From assembly GCA_029549845.1 (NCBI GenBank), contig JAKPIL010000181.1:1-7324 (forward strand): a stretch of 7,324 nucleotides of DNA, written 5' to 3'. The position numbers and the translations under genes are program-made. The notes beneath the pieces are model-generated. The model did not search any database. It was not told the DNA's origin and saw only the letters and a list, made by a program, of their open reading frames with translations. This stretch comes from a bacterium (GTDB lineage: Bacteria > Patescibacteriota > Saccharimonadia > Saccharimonadales > UBA4665). This document shows positions 1-5,508 of the stretch, piece after piece. How positions within the stretch are numbered: the first letter of the stretch is position 1; each line of letters opens with the position of its first letter.

Positions 1-1
1 C

Positions 2-646
2 GGCGAGATTCCAGACATAAATGAACTCCGAATTGGACGTGGCGAAACGCCGTTTGAACGTAAGGTTATTTTGGATTTGATGGAAGCTGCTGGAGTTGTA
101 GCGGTACACACCAAACTGGCTGATAGTGGCATGGGGCCGACCATAGGATACGTTGTGTCACGAAGAAATTCACAAGAGCGGAGCATTGATGTACTCGATT
201 TATATGTAGCCGAAAAGCATCGCTCCAAGGGCATAGGTGGGTTTTTACTAGGGAATCTTTTGACACAAATGATACCTGTACGGGAAGGAACCCGTGGAGT
301 GAGTATTCAAGACTACGGAGTACGAGCTACCTTACTGGAAAAGACATACAGACTGCCCGGCAGGCATCTTTTGGCGAGTGCGGAGGTTTTAGGAATAGCC
401 GGAGTCGATAGGCTTTACAAGGAAATGCCCCAAGACTGGTCTGGCATACTTGAGATTGAGGGTGAAGATTCGTATGAGGCGAGGCTGTACGTAGGCGGTA
501 AGGCGCTCGCGGAATTTGAAAAAATTCGGCCTGATGACTGGGATGATCCCATCATGTACCGCACTGCTGGGGGTAAACAGACCTATTCGCACATAGCTTT
601 TGCGGCCATCGGTGTGCTCAACCGTGAGCTGCCTGGTATTGTCTGA
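2..646 (+). CDS. GNAT-like N-acetyltransferase, 5' partial
   Basis: The frame is open from the first bases of the window with no stop upstream, so the gene probably begins outside; TTG at 71 and ATG at 80 are only internal candidates. The best-supported region is the acetyl-CoA-binding motif A of the GNAT fold: a beta strand reading VLDLYVA, followed by HRSKGIGG (R-x-x-G-x-G with R at bases 221-223) and a hydrophobic helix. GNAT enzymes transfer an acetyl group from acetyl-CoA to an amine; the substrate cannot be told. The roughly 120 residues after motif A, ending in a stretch rich in acidic and aromatic residues, do not match a subfamily I recognise. The gene ends 50 bases before the antitoxin gene and has no evident functional link to the ATP synthase genes. 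It could be a domain of a larger protein. The family call is moderate; the coding call is fairly firm. Confidence 0.6.
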   Translation, partial: GEIPDINELRIGRGETPFERKVILDLMEAAGVVAVHTKLADSGMGPTIGYVVSRRNSQERSIDVLDLYVAEKHRSKGIGGFLLGNLLTQMIPVREGTRGVSIQDYGVRATLLEKTYRLPGRHLLASAEVLGIAGVDRLYKEMPQDWSGILEIEGEDSYEARLYVGGKALAEFEKIRPDDWDDPIMYRTAGGKQTYSHIAFAAIGVLNRELPGIV

Positions 647-661
647 GAGCCTATGCGATAG

Positions 662-690
662 TTGATTATTTAGTAAACATTTGTTAAACT
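662..690 (+). promoter_or_regulatory. Putative promoter and operator of the toxin-antitoxin pair
   Basis: A -35-like TTGATT (662-667) and a -10-like TAAACT (685-690) are separated by 17 bases. Between them lies the small inverted repeat AACA-TT-TGTT (676-685), in the position where an antitoxin would bind to repress its own operon, as is usual for Phd-type antitoxins. The predicted transcription start falls at or next to the ATG at 697, so the message may be leaderless. Each hexamer matches the consensus at only four of six positions. Confidence 0.35.
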
Positions 691-696
691 TTTGAT

Positions 697-996
697 ATGA
701 AAATAATAGAATCAAACCCAAAGAAAATGCGGGAAATCGGGTTCCGTGAACTGCGGCTCAAGGCGGATGATGTTGTGCAAGCGGTGCGTGACGGCGGAAG
801 CTTTATCGTCAAGCGCAATTCGCAGCCGCTGTTTCGGATTGTGCCGCTCGAAGAAGAAGTATGGGAAACGGTGATAGATTTTACGCAGATAGATAAGCAA
901 GGTGTGGGGCTAGACGAAGTGCTCTCAGCAATAGAAGAGCTTAAGCAGGAGCACCCCAAGCGCTATGGCCGATCAGGTAAAAAAGTTTCTCGCTAG
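697..996 (+). CDS. Phd/YefM-type antitoxin
   Basis: This 99-residue protein resembles the Phd/YefM antitoxins: an N-terminal DNA-binding fold with the pattern FRELRLKADDVVQAV (about residues 16-30), then DGG-x-FIVKRNSQPLFRIVPL (32-51), which matches the family's strand-turn-strand (usually a glycine turn, then I/V-x-R-x-G/S-x-P). The remaining acidic and amphipathic C-terminal tail would wrap the toxin. Such proteins neutralise the partner toxin and repress their own promoter. The toxin start lies inside this gene, a 32-base overlap that implies translational coupling. No Shine-Dalgarno sequence precedes the ATG at 697, so either the message is leaderless or translation begins at ATG 727 (residue 11), which would retain the conserved core. 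The partner assignment supports the family call. Confidence 0.75.
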   Translation: MKIIESNPKKMREIGFRELRLKADDVVQAVRDGGSFIVKRNSQPLFRIVPLEEEVWETVIDFTQIDKQGVGLDEVLSAIEELKQEHPKRYGRSGKKVSR

Positions 997-1213
997 ACTA
1001 AATCGCAAAGAATTAGAGCTAGTCGAAGCGCTGCTGTTAGATATACGGAACGATGAGCTTGAGCACCTCGACTGCAAACCTCTCAAAGGGGTAAAGAATA
1101 CATTCCGCGTGCGTAAAGGACGGCTACGAGTTGTATATAGTAGAAATGCTGCTGGCGCTATCAAGATTCTGCAGATTTCATATCGTGACGAACAGACATA
1201 TCGTCACATCTAG
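965..1213 (+). CDS. RelE/ParE-superfamily toxin
   Basis: This 82-residue basic protein has the layout of the RelE/ParE superfamily: two N-terminal helices (KKFLARLNRKELELVEALL, residues 6-24), then KPLKGVKNTFRVRKGRLRVVY (38-58), equivalent to the common K-x-L-K-G...YR-x-R-x-G-x-y-R-v-i-Y segment, and a last strand ILQISYRDEQTY (68-79). RelE-type members cleave mRNA on the ribosome and ParE-type members inhibit gyrase; the sequence alone does not separate them. The start codon is inside the antitoxin gene, and an AGGAG lies at 947-951, 13 bases upstream, rather distant. The overlap and gene order (antitoxin first) fit a type II toxin-antitoxin operon. Nothing indicates a truncation. Confidence 0.75.
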   Translation: MADQVKKFLARLNRKELELVEALLLDIRNDELEHLDCKPLKGVKNTFRVRKGRLRVVYSRNAAGAIKILQISYRDEQTYRHI

Positions 1214-1266
1214 GATTTTCTGACATATTGTCTGTGAGAAATATTACAAAAATACAACCGGAAGTG

Positions 1267-1296
1267 TTTACAGCCCCCAGAGCTATCTGTTACAAT
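1267..1296 (+). promoter_or_regulatory. Putative promoter of the atp operon
   Basis: TTTACA (1267-1272) resembles a -35 box and TACAAT (1291-1296) a -10 box, separated by 18 bases; each matches the consensus at five of six positions. It is the best sigma70-like signal in the 94-base gap before the first atp gene. The predicted start of transcription, about 1303, leaves only about five bases before the ATG at 1308, and no Shine-Dalgarno sequence is present, so the transcript would be leaderless or nearly so. Confidence 0.55.
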
Positions 1297-1307
1297 CTAC
1301 TAACGTA

Positions 1308-1565
1308 ATGGCGGATTTACCAACAACCACGCCTGGATCTCGTACGGCGCCCACTAAGGGTGTGGCTGCTTCTATACTGCTCGATATGGCCGATACAACC
1401 TGGCGGCTTTTTATCCCCACCATTGGCCTGCTGCTTGTGGGGCGACACTTCGACGTGCGATTCGATACGAAGCCATGGCTTATGCTTGCGGGCGTAGCAG
1501 TCGGCGCAGTGATTGCCATGTTCCTTATTAAGAACCAATTGAAACGCGGAGGTGCCACCACATGA
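1308..1565 (+). CDS. AtpZ/AtpI-like two-helix ATP synthase accessory protein
   Basis: This 85-residue protein has a polar N-terminus and two hydrophobic segments, about residues 30-46 and 57-75, joined by a short loop with the family pattern GLLLVGRHFDVRFDTKPW (G...D..F.T.PW). That is the layout of the AtpZ/AtpI proteins encoded first in many bacterial atp operons, membrane proteins linked to ring assembly or Mg2+ supply for the ATP synthase; the exact role is not settled for the family. The start chosen is the ATG just after the predicted promoter; no ribosome-binding site precedes it. Its stop overlaps the atpB start (ATGA, 1562-1565), showing translational coupling. The position at the head of the operon is the strongest support. 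Confidence 0.8.
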   Translation: MADLPTTTPGSRTAPTKGVAASILLDMADTTWRLFIPTIGLLLVGRHFDVRFDTKPWLMLAGVAVGAVIAMFLIKNQLKRGGATT

Positions 1566-2380
1566 CACCTCATTTTTTTGCATCTGAAAAGCTCAATATT
1601 GTGCTGCCAACAGAAGCGATTTTTCACATCGGCCCCCTGCCAGTGACAAACGCGATGCTGCTCGGTGGTTTTAGCGTTGCTATTATGCTGGGCATGTTTT
1701 TCTATACGGCAACTATGGTCAAACGCGGCCGCACGAACCGGTTTGTGGGGCTCGTGCAGTGGGCGTTTGAAGGTATGTATAAGGCCGTGTACGACATAGT
1801 GCCCGACCGGACTATGGCGCGGAGCATCGCTCCACTGGCGCTGACGATATTTTTCACGGTGCTCATTAGTTACTGGGCAGACATATTGCCAGGCGTGGGA
1901 CATTCTATAAGCTGGCATGGTGGCGAGCTGCTTCGCTCCCTGCCGACCGACCTAAACTTTACGATTGCACTTGCCATAACAAGCATGGTTGCGGTGCAAT
2001 ACTACGCTATTAAGCAGCACGGTCTTATGGGTAATGCAAAGCGCTATCTTATAAACCCACTCAAAAACCCAATTGGTGCATTTGAGGGCTTTCTGGAGCT
2101 TATCGGTGAATTTTCGCGCTTGATTGCGCTTAGTCTTCGATTGTTCGGGAACGCGTTTGCCGGTGCGGCATTGCTGGCTATAGTAGCCGGGCTGGCGTCT
2201 TATGCTGCCTCGGCGGTCCTGCCGTTTTTCATGGCGTTTGAGCTCTTTATCGGCTTCATCCAGGCCTATGTGTTTTATGTGCTTACGCTCATCTTTGCCA
2301 GCCTAGCGACCGCGAGCCACGGGGGCTCCCACGATACTGCTCATGAATCTGCTAAGACCAAGGAGGTAGTGGCAGCATAA
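1562..2380 (+). CDS. atpB: ATP synthase Fo subunit a
   Basis: Subunit a is the membrane stator that forms the two proton half-channels against the c-ring. The 272-residue product has several transmembrane segments and the hallmark SLRLFGNAFAG (191-201), with the essential arginine at R193. The last helix has E227 and Q234 in FELFIGFIQAYVFYVLTLIF, equivalent to E. coli H245 and Q252 in the glutamate form found in many bacteria and mitochondria. The position equivalent to E. coli E219, usually E or H, is alanine here (A202). The tail after residue 252 is hydrophilic and rich in histidine. A strong GGAGGT (1548-1553) lies 8 bases before the ATG. A 175-base gap with a palindromic insert separates it from atpE. 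Confidence 0.96.
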   Translation: MTPHFFASEKLNIVLPTEAIFHIGPLPVTNAMLLGGFSVAIMLGMFFYTATMVKRGRTNRFVGLVQWAFEGMYKAVYDIVPDRTMARSIAPLALTIFFTVLISYWADILPGVGHSISWHGGELLRSLPTDLNFTIALAITSMVAVQYYAIKQHGLMGNAKRYLINPLKNPIGAFEGFLELIGEFSRLIALSLRLFGNAFAGAALLAIVAGLASYAASAVLPFFMAFELFIGFIQAYVFYVLTLIFASLATASHGGSHDTAHESAKTKEVVAA

Positions 2381-2394
2381 ATGAGATTTCGGTT

Positions 2395-2483
2395 GTCATT
2401 CCGAACTTGTTTCGGAATCCATGCTTCGCCTTAGACTATAGATGTAAGACGAGGCATGGATCCTGAACTAAATTCAGGATGAC
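2395..2483 (+). repeat. Nested palindromic element (REP/MITE-like) in the atpB-atpE gap
   Basis: This 89-bp imperfect palindrome has its ends GTCAT at 2395-2399 and ATGAC at 2479-2483. Over 34-base arms, 26 positions pair. Each arm also contains its own perfect hairpin: TTCCGAA/TTCGGAA around a 5-base loop on the left (2399-2417) and ATCCTGAA/TTCAGGAT around a 5-base loop on the right (2460-2480). No T-run follows, so it is not a typical terminator. From memory, palindromes with similar GTCATTCCGAA and TTCAGGATGAC ends are dispersed in genomes of other phyla such as Bacteroidota and Rickettsiales and are usually treated as REP-like elements moved in trans; this was not searched here. Confidence 0.85.
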
Positions 2484-2540
2484 AGCAGAAGAAATGGGGT
2501 GAATAACCCATCTGGTACACAATTAAACCAAGTTAAACAT

Positions 2541-2546
2541 AAGGAG
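2541..2546 (+). promoter_or_regulatory. Ribosome-binding site that sets the atpE start
   Basis: AAGGAG lies 9 bases before ATG 2556. It favours this start over the in-frame GTG at 2499, which would add 19 polar residues to the c subunit that are absent from the family. Confidence 0.8.
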
Positions 2547-2555
2547 TTATCACTA

Positions 2556-2765
2556 ATGGAAAATATCGCTTTCGCACTCGCATACGCACTGCCAGCACTT
2601 GGTGCTGCCATGGGCGTGGGTCTTATAGGTAAGGGCGCTTTGGGCGCGGCTGGCCGTAACCCAGAGAAGATTGGTGAGCTGCGTACACTTATGATCACCG
2701 CCATTGTCTTTGCCGATTCATTGGCTATCATCGGTATCATCGTCGGCTTTCTTGCCAAGGGTTAA
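2556..2765 (+). CDS. atpE: ATP synthase Fo subunit c (rotor ring)
   Basis: This 69-residue proteolipid forms the rotating c-ring. It is a hairpin of two transmembrane helices. The first holds the glycine-rich packing motif (G17...G20-x-G22...G25-x-G27...G30), then the polar loop RNPE (34-37), equivalent to the usual RQP. The second carries the ion-binding carboxylate D54 in VFADSLAIIG. The residue 13 before the loop arginine, where Na+-type c subunits have glutamine, is V21, and the residue two before the carboxylate is F52; both suggest proton rather than sodium coupling. The use of aspartate rather than glutamate is as in E. coli. The start is set by AAGGAG at 2541-2546. The gap to atpF is 28 bases. 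Confidence 0.95.
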   Translation: MENIAFALAYALPALGAAMGVGLIGKGALGAAGRNPEKIGELRTLMITAIVFADSLAIIGIIVGFLAKG

Positions 2766-2793
2766 TAGGCGTCTCTAACAATAGGAATATTAC

Positions 2794-3336
2794 GTGACAT
2801 ATTTATTTACACAATTTGCGAGTGAGGCGGCAGAAGCAACCAATCCGGTAAAAGCCCTTGGTATTGACGTCAAACTGCTCGTATTCCAGATCATTGCCTT
2901 TGCGCTGCTCACGTGGTTACTGAGTAAGTACGTGTTCCCAGTGCTCATGAAGGCGGTCGATGACCGCCAGGCCCGGATAGATGAAAGCAACGCCGCTGCC
3001 GCTGATGCCGCCAAGCAAGCAGCCGAAACCGAAGAAAAGCTCGCGAAGTTGCTCAAACAGGCGCGAACCGAAGCGGCCGACATAGTCACCACTGCCAAAG
3101 AAGAAGCGGCTGGCATGCTCGCCAAAAGCGAAGAAAAATCTAAGGTTCAGGCCGAGCGTATCGTAGCGGCAGCACATGAATCTATAGATAAAGACGTGCT
3201 GGCTGCCAAAAAAGCTCTGCACAATGAAACTATTGAGCTCGTGGCGCAGGCCACCGAAAAAGTCGTGGGCAAAACCGTGACTGCCACGGTGGATACGCAG
3301 CTTATTGCCGACTCGCTGAAAGCAGTGAAGGCTTAA
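2794..3336 (+). CDS. atpF: ATP synthase Fo subunit b (peripheral stalk)
   Basis: Subunit b anchors the peripheral stalk that holds the alpha/beta head still while the rotor turns. The 180-residue product has a short N-terminal leader, one transmembrane helix (about 27-48, KLLVFQIIAFALLTWLLSKY), and then the family junction FPVLMKAVDDRQARI (48-62), with R62-equivalent spacing before a long alanine-, lysine- and glutamate-rich coiled coil (about 62-160). The start is GTG, with AGGA at 2783-2786, 7 bases upstream; no better ATG exists before the transmembrane helix. Only one b gene is visible, so a homodimer is likely. It lies 28 bases after atpE and 5 bases before atpH, within a compact part of the operon. 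Confidence 0.94.
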   Translation: MTYLFTQFASEAAEATNPVKALGIDVKLLVFQIIAFALLTWLLSKYVFPVLMKAVDDRQARIDESNAAAADAAKQAAETEEKLAKLLKQARTEAADIVTTAKEEAAGMLAKSEEKSKVQAERIVAAAHESIDKDVLAAKKALHNETIELVAQATEKVVGKTVTATVDTQLIADSLKAVKA

Positions 3337-3341
3337 AACGC

Positions 3342-3725
3342 ATGCACGGAAAGCTGAGCCGCCGCAAAATAGCCGCCTACGTCGCCGACAGGGTGCAACA
3401 AGGCGCAGTACCCGAACAGGTGCTCATGGAAGTCGCCGCGTACCTGTATGAATCGCGCCGTTTGCGTGAAATGACCCTGGTTGTCCGCGCCATAGAAGAT
3501 GCGCTTCTGGAGCGTGGGACTGTGGTGGCGACCGTCACATCGGCCCGCCCACTCGACGACCAGCTGCGTGCTGCAGTGGTCAAGCAGATAGGCGCAGGCG
3601 AAGTACACCTGCGCGAGGTCGTAGACCCCAGCGTTCTGGGTGGCTTGCGTGTTCAGACCCCAGAAGCATCGTACGATGCAACAATTGCACATAAACTCAA
3701 TGGCCTTCGCGCCGCGAAAGTATAG
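3342..3725 (+). CDS. atpH: ATP synthase F1 subunit delta, short form
   Basis: Delta joins the top of the F1 head to subunit b. The C-terminal half has the family signature VVDPSVLGGLRVQTPEASYDATIAHKLNGLR (about 93-123): a D-P-x-x-L-G-G turn, then the final helix. At 127 residues it is about 50 shorter than the usual 175-180, and the shortening falls in the N-terminal helical domain that binds alpha, here only about 60 residues. The start at ATG 3342 is 5 bases after the atpF stop, with GAAGG at 3327-3331; no upstream in-frame start exists that avoids deep overlap with atpF. A reduced delta may be normal in this lineage. The gene is followed by a heptad palindrome rather than directly by atpA. 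Confidence 0.88.
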   Translation: MHGKLSRRKIAAYVADRVQQGAVPEQVLMEVAAYLYESRRLREMTLVVRAIEDALLERGTVVATVTSARPLDDQLRAAVVKQIGAGEVHLREVVDPSVLGGLRVQTPEASYDATIAHKLNGLRAAKV

Positions 3726-3734
3726 AAAGGAATT

Positions 3735-3854
3735 ATGAAACGCAATGCATTTCATCAGGTGAGAGGTTCTAGGTTAGAGGTTAAAGCATCCTCACATAAA
3801 CTCTCACCTATAACCTGTAACCTCTTACCTAATATGACTGGAAGGAATAACTAA
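3735..3854 (+). CDS. 39-codon frame bridging atpH and atpA (doubtful gene)
   Basis: An open frame begins at ATG 3735, ten bases after the atpH stop, with AAAGGA at 3726-3731 (3 bases away, closer than ideal). It runs through the palindrome at 3757-3830 and stops at TAA 3852-3854, which shares one base with the atpA ATG (TAATG). The product (MKRNAFHQVR..., polar, no recognisable domain) is unlikely to be a conserved protein. It may act as a translated leader that carries ribosomes through the insert and couples atpA to atpH. A frame this long can arise by chance. Confidence 0.25.
   Translation: MKRNAFHQVRGSRLEVKASSHKLSPITCNLLPNMTGRNN
3757..3830 (+). repeat. Inverted heptad-repeat element between atpH and atpA
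   Basis: This 74-bp imperfect palindrome has arms made of degenerate 7-bp direct repeats. On the left four heptads run from 3758 to 3785, starting with GGTGAGA (3758) and GGTTCTA (3765) and continuing in the same phase. On the right, heptads at 3802-3829 include TCTCACC (3802) and TATAACC (3809), reverse complements of the same word; the consensus is about GGTTANA. Over the outer 30 bases of each arm, 24 positions match. The centre (3786-3801) has no gene. No T-run follows, so it is not a terminator. It shares its design with the elements at 5400-5479 and 6384-6806 but not its sequence. Confidence 0.8.
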
Positions 3855-5389
3855 TGCCAGATATTGCAGTCACCGAATTATCGAAGGGCCTGCGCAACGC
3901 CATTGCTCAGCTCGATAGCGGCGAAAACCTAGAATCAACCGGTGTTGTAACCCGTGTTGGTGACGGTGTCGCCTGGGTTCATGGTCTTCGAAACGCCGGC
4001 TACGCCGAAGTGCTCGAAATCCAGACCAAAAACGGGGTGGTAGAAGCCTTTGCGCTCAACCTCATGGAAGATGAAATTGGCGCCGTGCTGCTGGGCGAAG
4101 ACCGCTTTGTGGTGGCCGGCGATGCGGTGAAGCTAAAGGGTGTCGTGCTGGAAGTCCCGGTTGGGGCTGAGCTGCTCGGCCGCGTCGTGAACCCACTGGG
4201 TCAGCCGCTAGATGGTGGTCCCGCCATTAAGGCCAAAGAAACTGGACTCGTTGAGCAAAAAGCAATCGGTGTTATGGGTCGTCGCAGTGTGCATGAGCCG
4301 CTTATGACAGGGATTATGGCCATCGATGGCATGTTCCCTATCGGCCGTGGACAGCGCGAGCTTATCATTGGTGACCGCCAGACTGGCAAGACCGCGATTG
4401 CACTCGACACCATGATTAACCAGGCGCGTCAGCAAACTGGCGTGGTTAATATATACGTCGCCATCGGTCAGAAACTGAGCAAGGTTGCTCGTTTGGTCGA
4501 ACGCCTCAAGCAAGAAGGCGTGATGGACCAAACCATCGTGGTGGCGACTGGCCCAAGTGATCCAGCTTCTCTGCTGTATCTCGCCCCATATGCAGGCACT
4601 GCCATGGGCGAATGGTTCCGCGACAACGGCAAGCACGCGCTCATCATCTACGATGATCTTACCAAACACGCCGTGGCTTACCGCCAGATGTCACTACTCC
4701 TTCGCCGCCCACCAGGACGCGAAGCCTTCCCTGGTGATGTGTTCTACCTCCACTCTCGCCTGCTGGAGCGCTCTGCGAAGTTGAACGACGAACTGGGAGC
4801 TGGTAGTTTGACCGCCTTGCCTATCATTGAGACACAAGCGGGCGACATTAGCGCCTACATTCCGACCAATGTTATTTCTATCACCGATGGTCAGATTTTC
4901 ATGGAAACAGACCTCTTTTACCAGGGTATTCGCCCGGCTATTTCGGCTGGACTCAGCGTGTCCCGCGTGGGTGGTGACGCCCAGACCAAAGCTGTGAAGT
5001 CCGTCTCTGGCCGGCTCAAGCTCGGTCTGAGCCAGTTCCGTGAGCTCGCTGCCTTTGCGCAGTTTGGCTCTGACCTGGATGAAGAAACCAAGAAGCTGAT
5101 CGAACGCGGTCAGCGCCTGACTGAGCTCCTCAAGCAGCCACAGTACAGCCCGCTGGGTGTCTGGGAGCAAGTAGCTTCTATTTTTGCGGTCAACGAAGGC
5201 CATTTTGACGCCGTACCGCGCGAAAAGGTAAAGGAAGCACAAGCTGCCCTGCTCGCCAAGCTCGCCAAAGAGCACAAAGCCGAGATGAAAGAGCTGAACA
5301 CCGGTAAAGACAAGGTGGAAGCAGATAGCCCACTCGGTAAGCTCCTCGCTAAGACGGCGAATGCTGCCGCGAAGGGTTTTGAAGGGTAA
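3854..5389 (+). CDS. atpA: ATP synthase F1 subunit alpha
   Basis: Alpha alternates with beta in the hexameric F1 head; its nucleotide sites are non-catalytic, and it supplies an arginine to the catalytic site of beta. The 511-residue product has the usual length. Visible parts are the N-terminal beta-barrel (about 25-95), the P-loop GDRQTGKT (173-180), the Walker B strand ALIIYDD (262-268), the segment RRPPGREAFPGDVFYLHSRL (284-303), and SVSRVGG (368-374), with R371 as the arginine finger equivalent to E. coli R373. The C-terminal helical domain follows. GGAAGG at 3840-3845 is 8 bases before the ATG. The start codon overlaps the stop of the 39-codon frame in the preceding insert, and the stop codon (TAATG) overlaps the start of a second one. 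No damage to the gene is seen. Confidence 0.98.
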   Translation: MPDIAVTELSKGLRNAIAQLDSGENLESTGVVTRVGDGVAWVHGLRNAGYAEVLEIQTKNGVVEAFALNLMEDEIGAVLLGEDRFVVAGDAVKLKGVVLEVPVGAELLGRVVNPLGQPLDGGPAIKAKETGLVEQKAIGVMGRRSVHEPLMTGIMAIDGMFPIGRGQRELIIGDRQTGKTAIALDTMINQARQQTGVVNIYVAIGQKLSKVARLVERLKQEGVMDQTIVVATGPSDPASLLYLAPYAGTAMGEWFRDNGKHALIIYDDLTKHAVAYRQMSLLLRRPPGREAFPGDVFYLHSRLLERSAKLNDELGAGSLTALPIIETQAGDISAYIPTNVISITDGQIFMETDLFYQGIRPAISAGLSVSRVGGDAQTKAVKSVSGRLKLGLSQFRELAAFAQFGSDLDEETKKLIERGQRLTELLKQPQYSPLGVWEQVASIFAVNEGHFDAVPREKVKEAQAALLAKLAKEHKAEMKELNTGKDKVEADSPLGKLLAKTANAAAKGFEG

Positions 5390-5508
5390 TGAGAGTCATG
5401 AGACAAGAGACAAGAGTCAAGAATGAAGTTACATTGCGCGAAGCGCGACCCTTAACTCATAACTCTTACGTCTTATCTCTAGAACGGCCGGAGGTCGTCA
5501 ATGGCTAG
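5389..5508 (+). CDS. 39-codon frame bridging atpA and atpG (doubtful gene)
   Basis: The ATG at 5389 shares one base with the atpA stop (TAATG). The frame crosses the whole palindrome at 5400-5479 without a stop and ends at TAG 5506-5508, 8 bases inside atpG. The product (MRVMRQETRV..., basic and polar) has no recognisable domain. Its length equals that of the frame between atpH and atpA, 39 codons. It may serve only to let terminating ribosomes reinitiate and travel across the insert to atpG. It has no separate ribosome-binding site, so translation would depend on reinitiation after atpA. It could be chance. Confidence 0.25.
   Translation: MRVMRQETRVKNEVTLREARPLTHNSYVLSLERPEVVNG
5400..5479 (+). 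repeat. Inverted heptad-repeat element between atpA and atpG
   Basis: This 80-bp imperfect palindrome has arms of 7-bp direct repeats. On the left are GAGACAA (5400), again GAGACAA (5407), GAGTCAA (5414) and GAATGAA (5421), with a further GAGTCAT just outside at 5393. On the right are TTAACTC (5452), ATAACTC (5459), TTACGTC (5466) and TTATCTC (5473). The arms pair at 21 of 29 positions. The centre contains the tight hairpin GCGC-GAA-GCGC (5436-5446). No gene with a recognised product and no T-run are present. The design matches the elements at 3757-3830 and 6384-6806. Confidence 0.8.

Noticed and set aside
1185..1207. GTGACG/CGTCAC inverted repeat at the end of the toxin gene as a terminator
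   Set aside because: The 6-bp stem has an 11-base loop, is mostly inside the coding sequence and is not followed by a T-run.
1283..1918. 211-codon antisense frame opposite atpZ and atpB
   Set aside because: It lies opposite well-recognised genes and shows no domain of its own; its composition is that of a complement of coding sequence.
2381..2434. Short frame starting at ATG right after the atpB stop
   Set aside because: It stops after 17 codons inside the palindrome and does not reach atpE, unlike the bridging frames at the H-A and A-G junctions.
2407..2442. Internal promoter (TTGTTT with TATAGA) in the atpB-atpE gap
   Set aside because: The spacing of 24 bases is too long and both boxes fall within the palindrome arms and loop.
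2395..2483. Palindrome in the atpB-atpE gap as a Rho-independent terminator
   Set aside because: There is no T-run after either hairpin, and essential atp genes lie downstream in the same operon.
2499..2555. GTG 2499 as an earlier start of atpE
   Set aside because: It would add 19 polar residues not found in c subunits; AAGGAG at 2541-2546 is well placed for ATG 2556.
5393..5479. Heptad repeats as a CRISPR array
   Set aside because: The repeats are 7 bp and contiguous with no spacers, and they occur in inverted sets; there are no cas genes.
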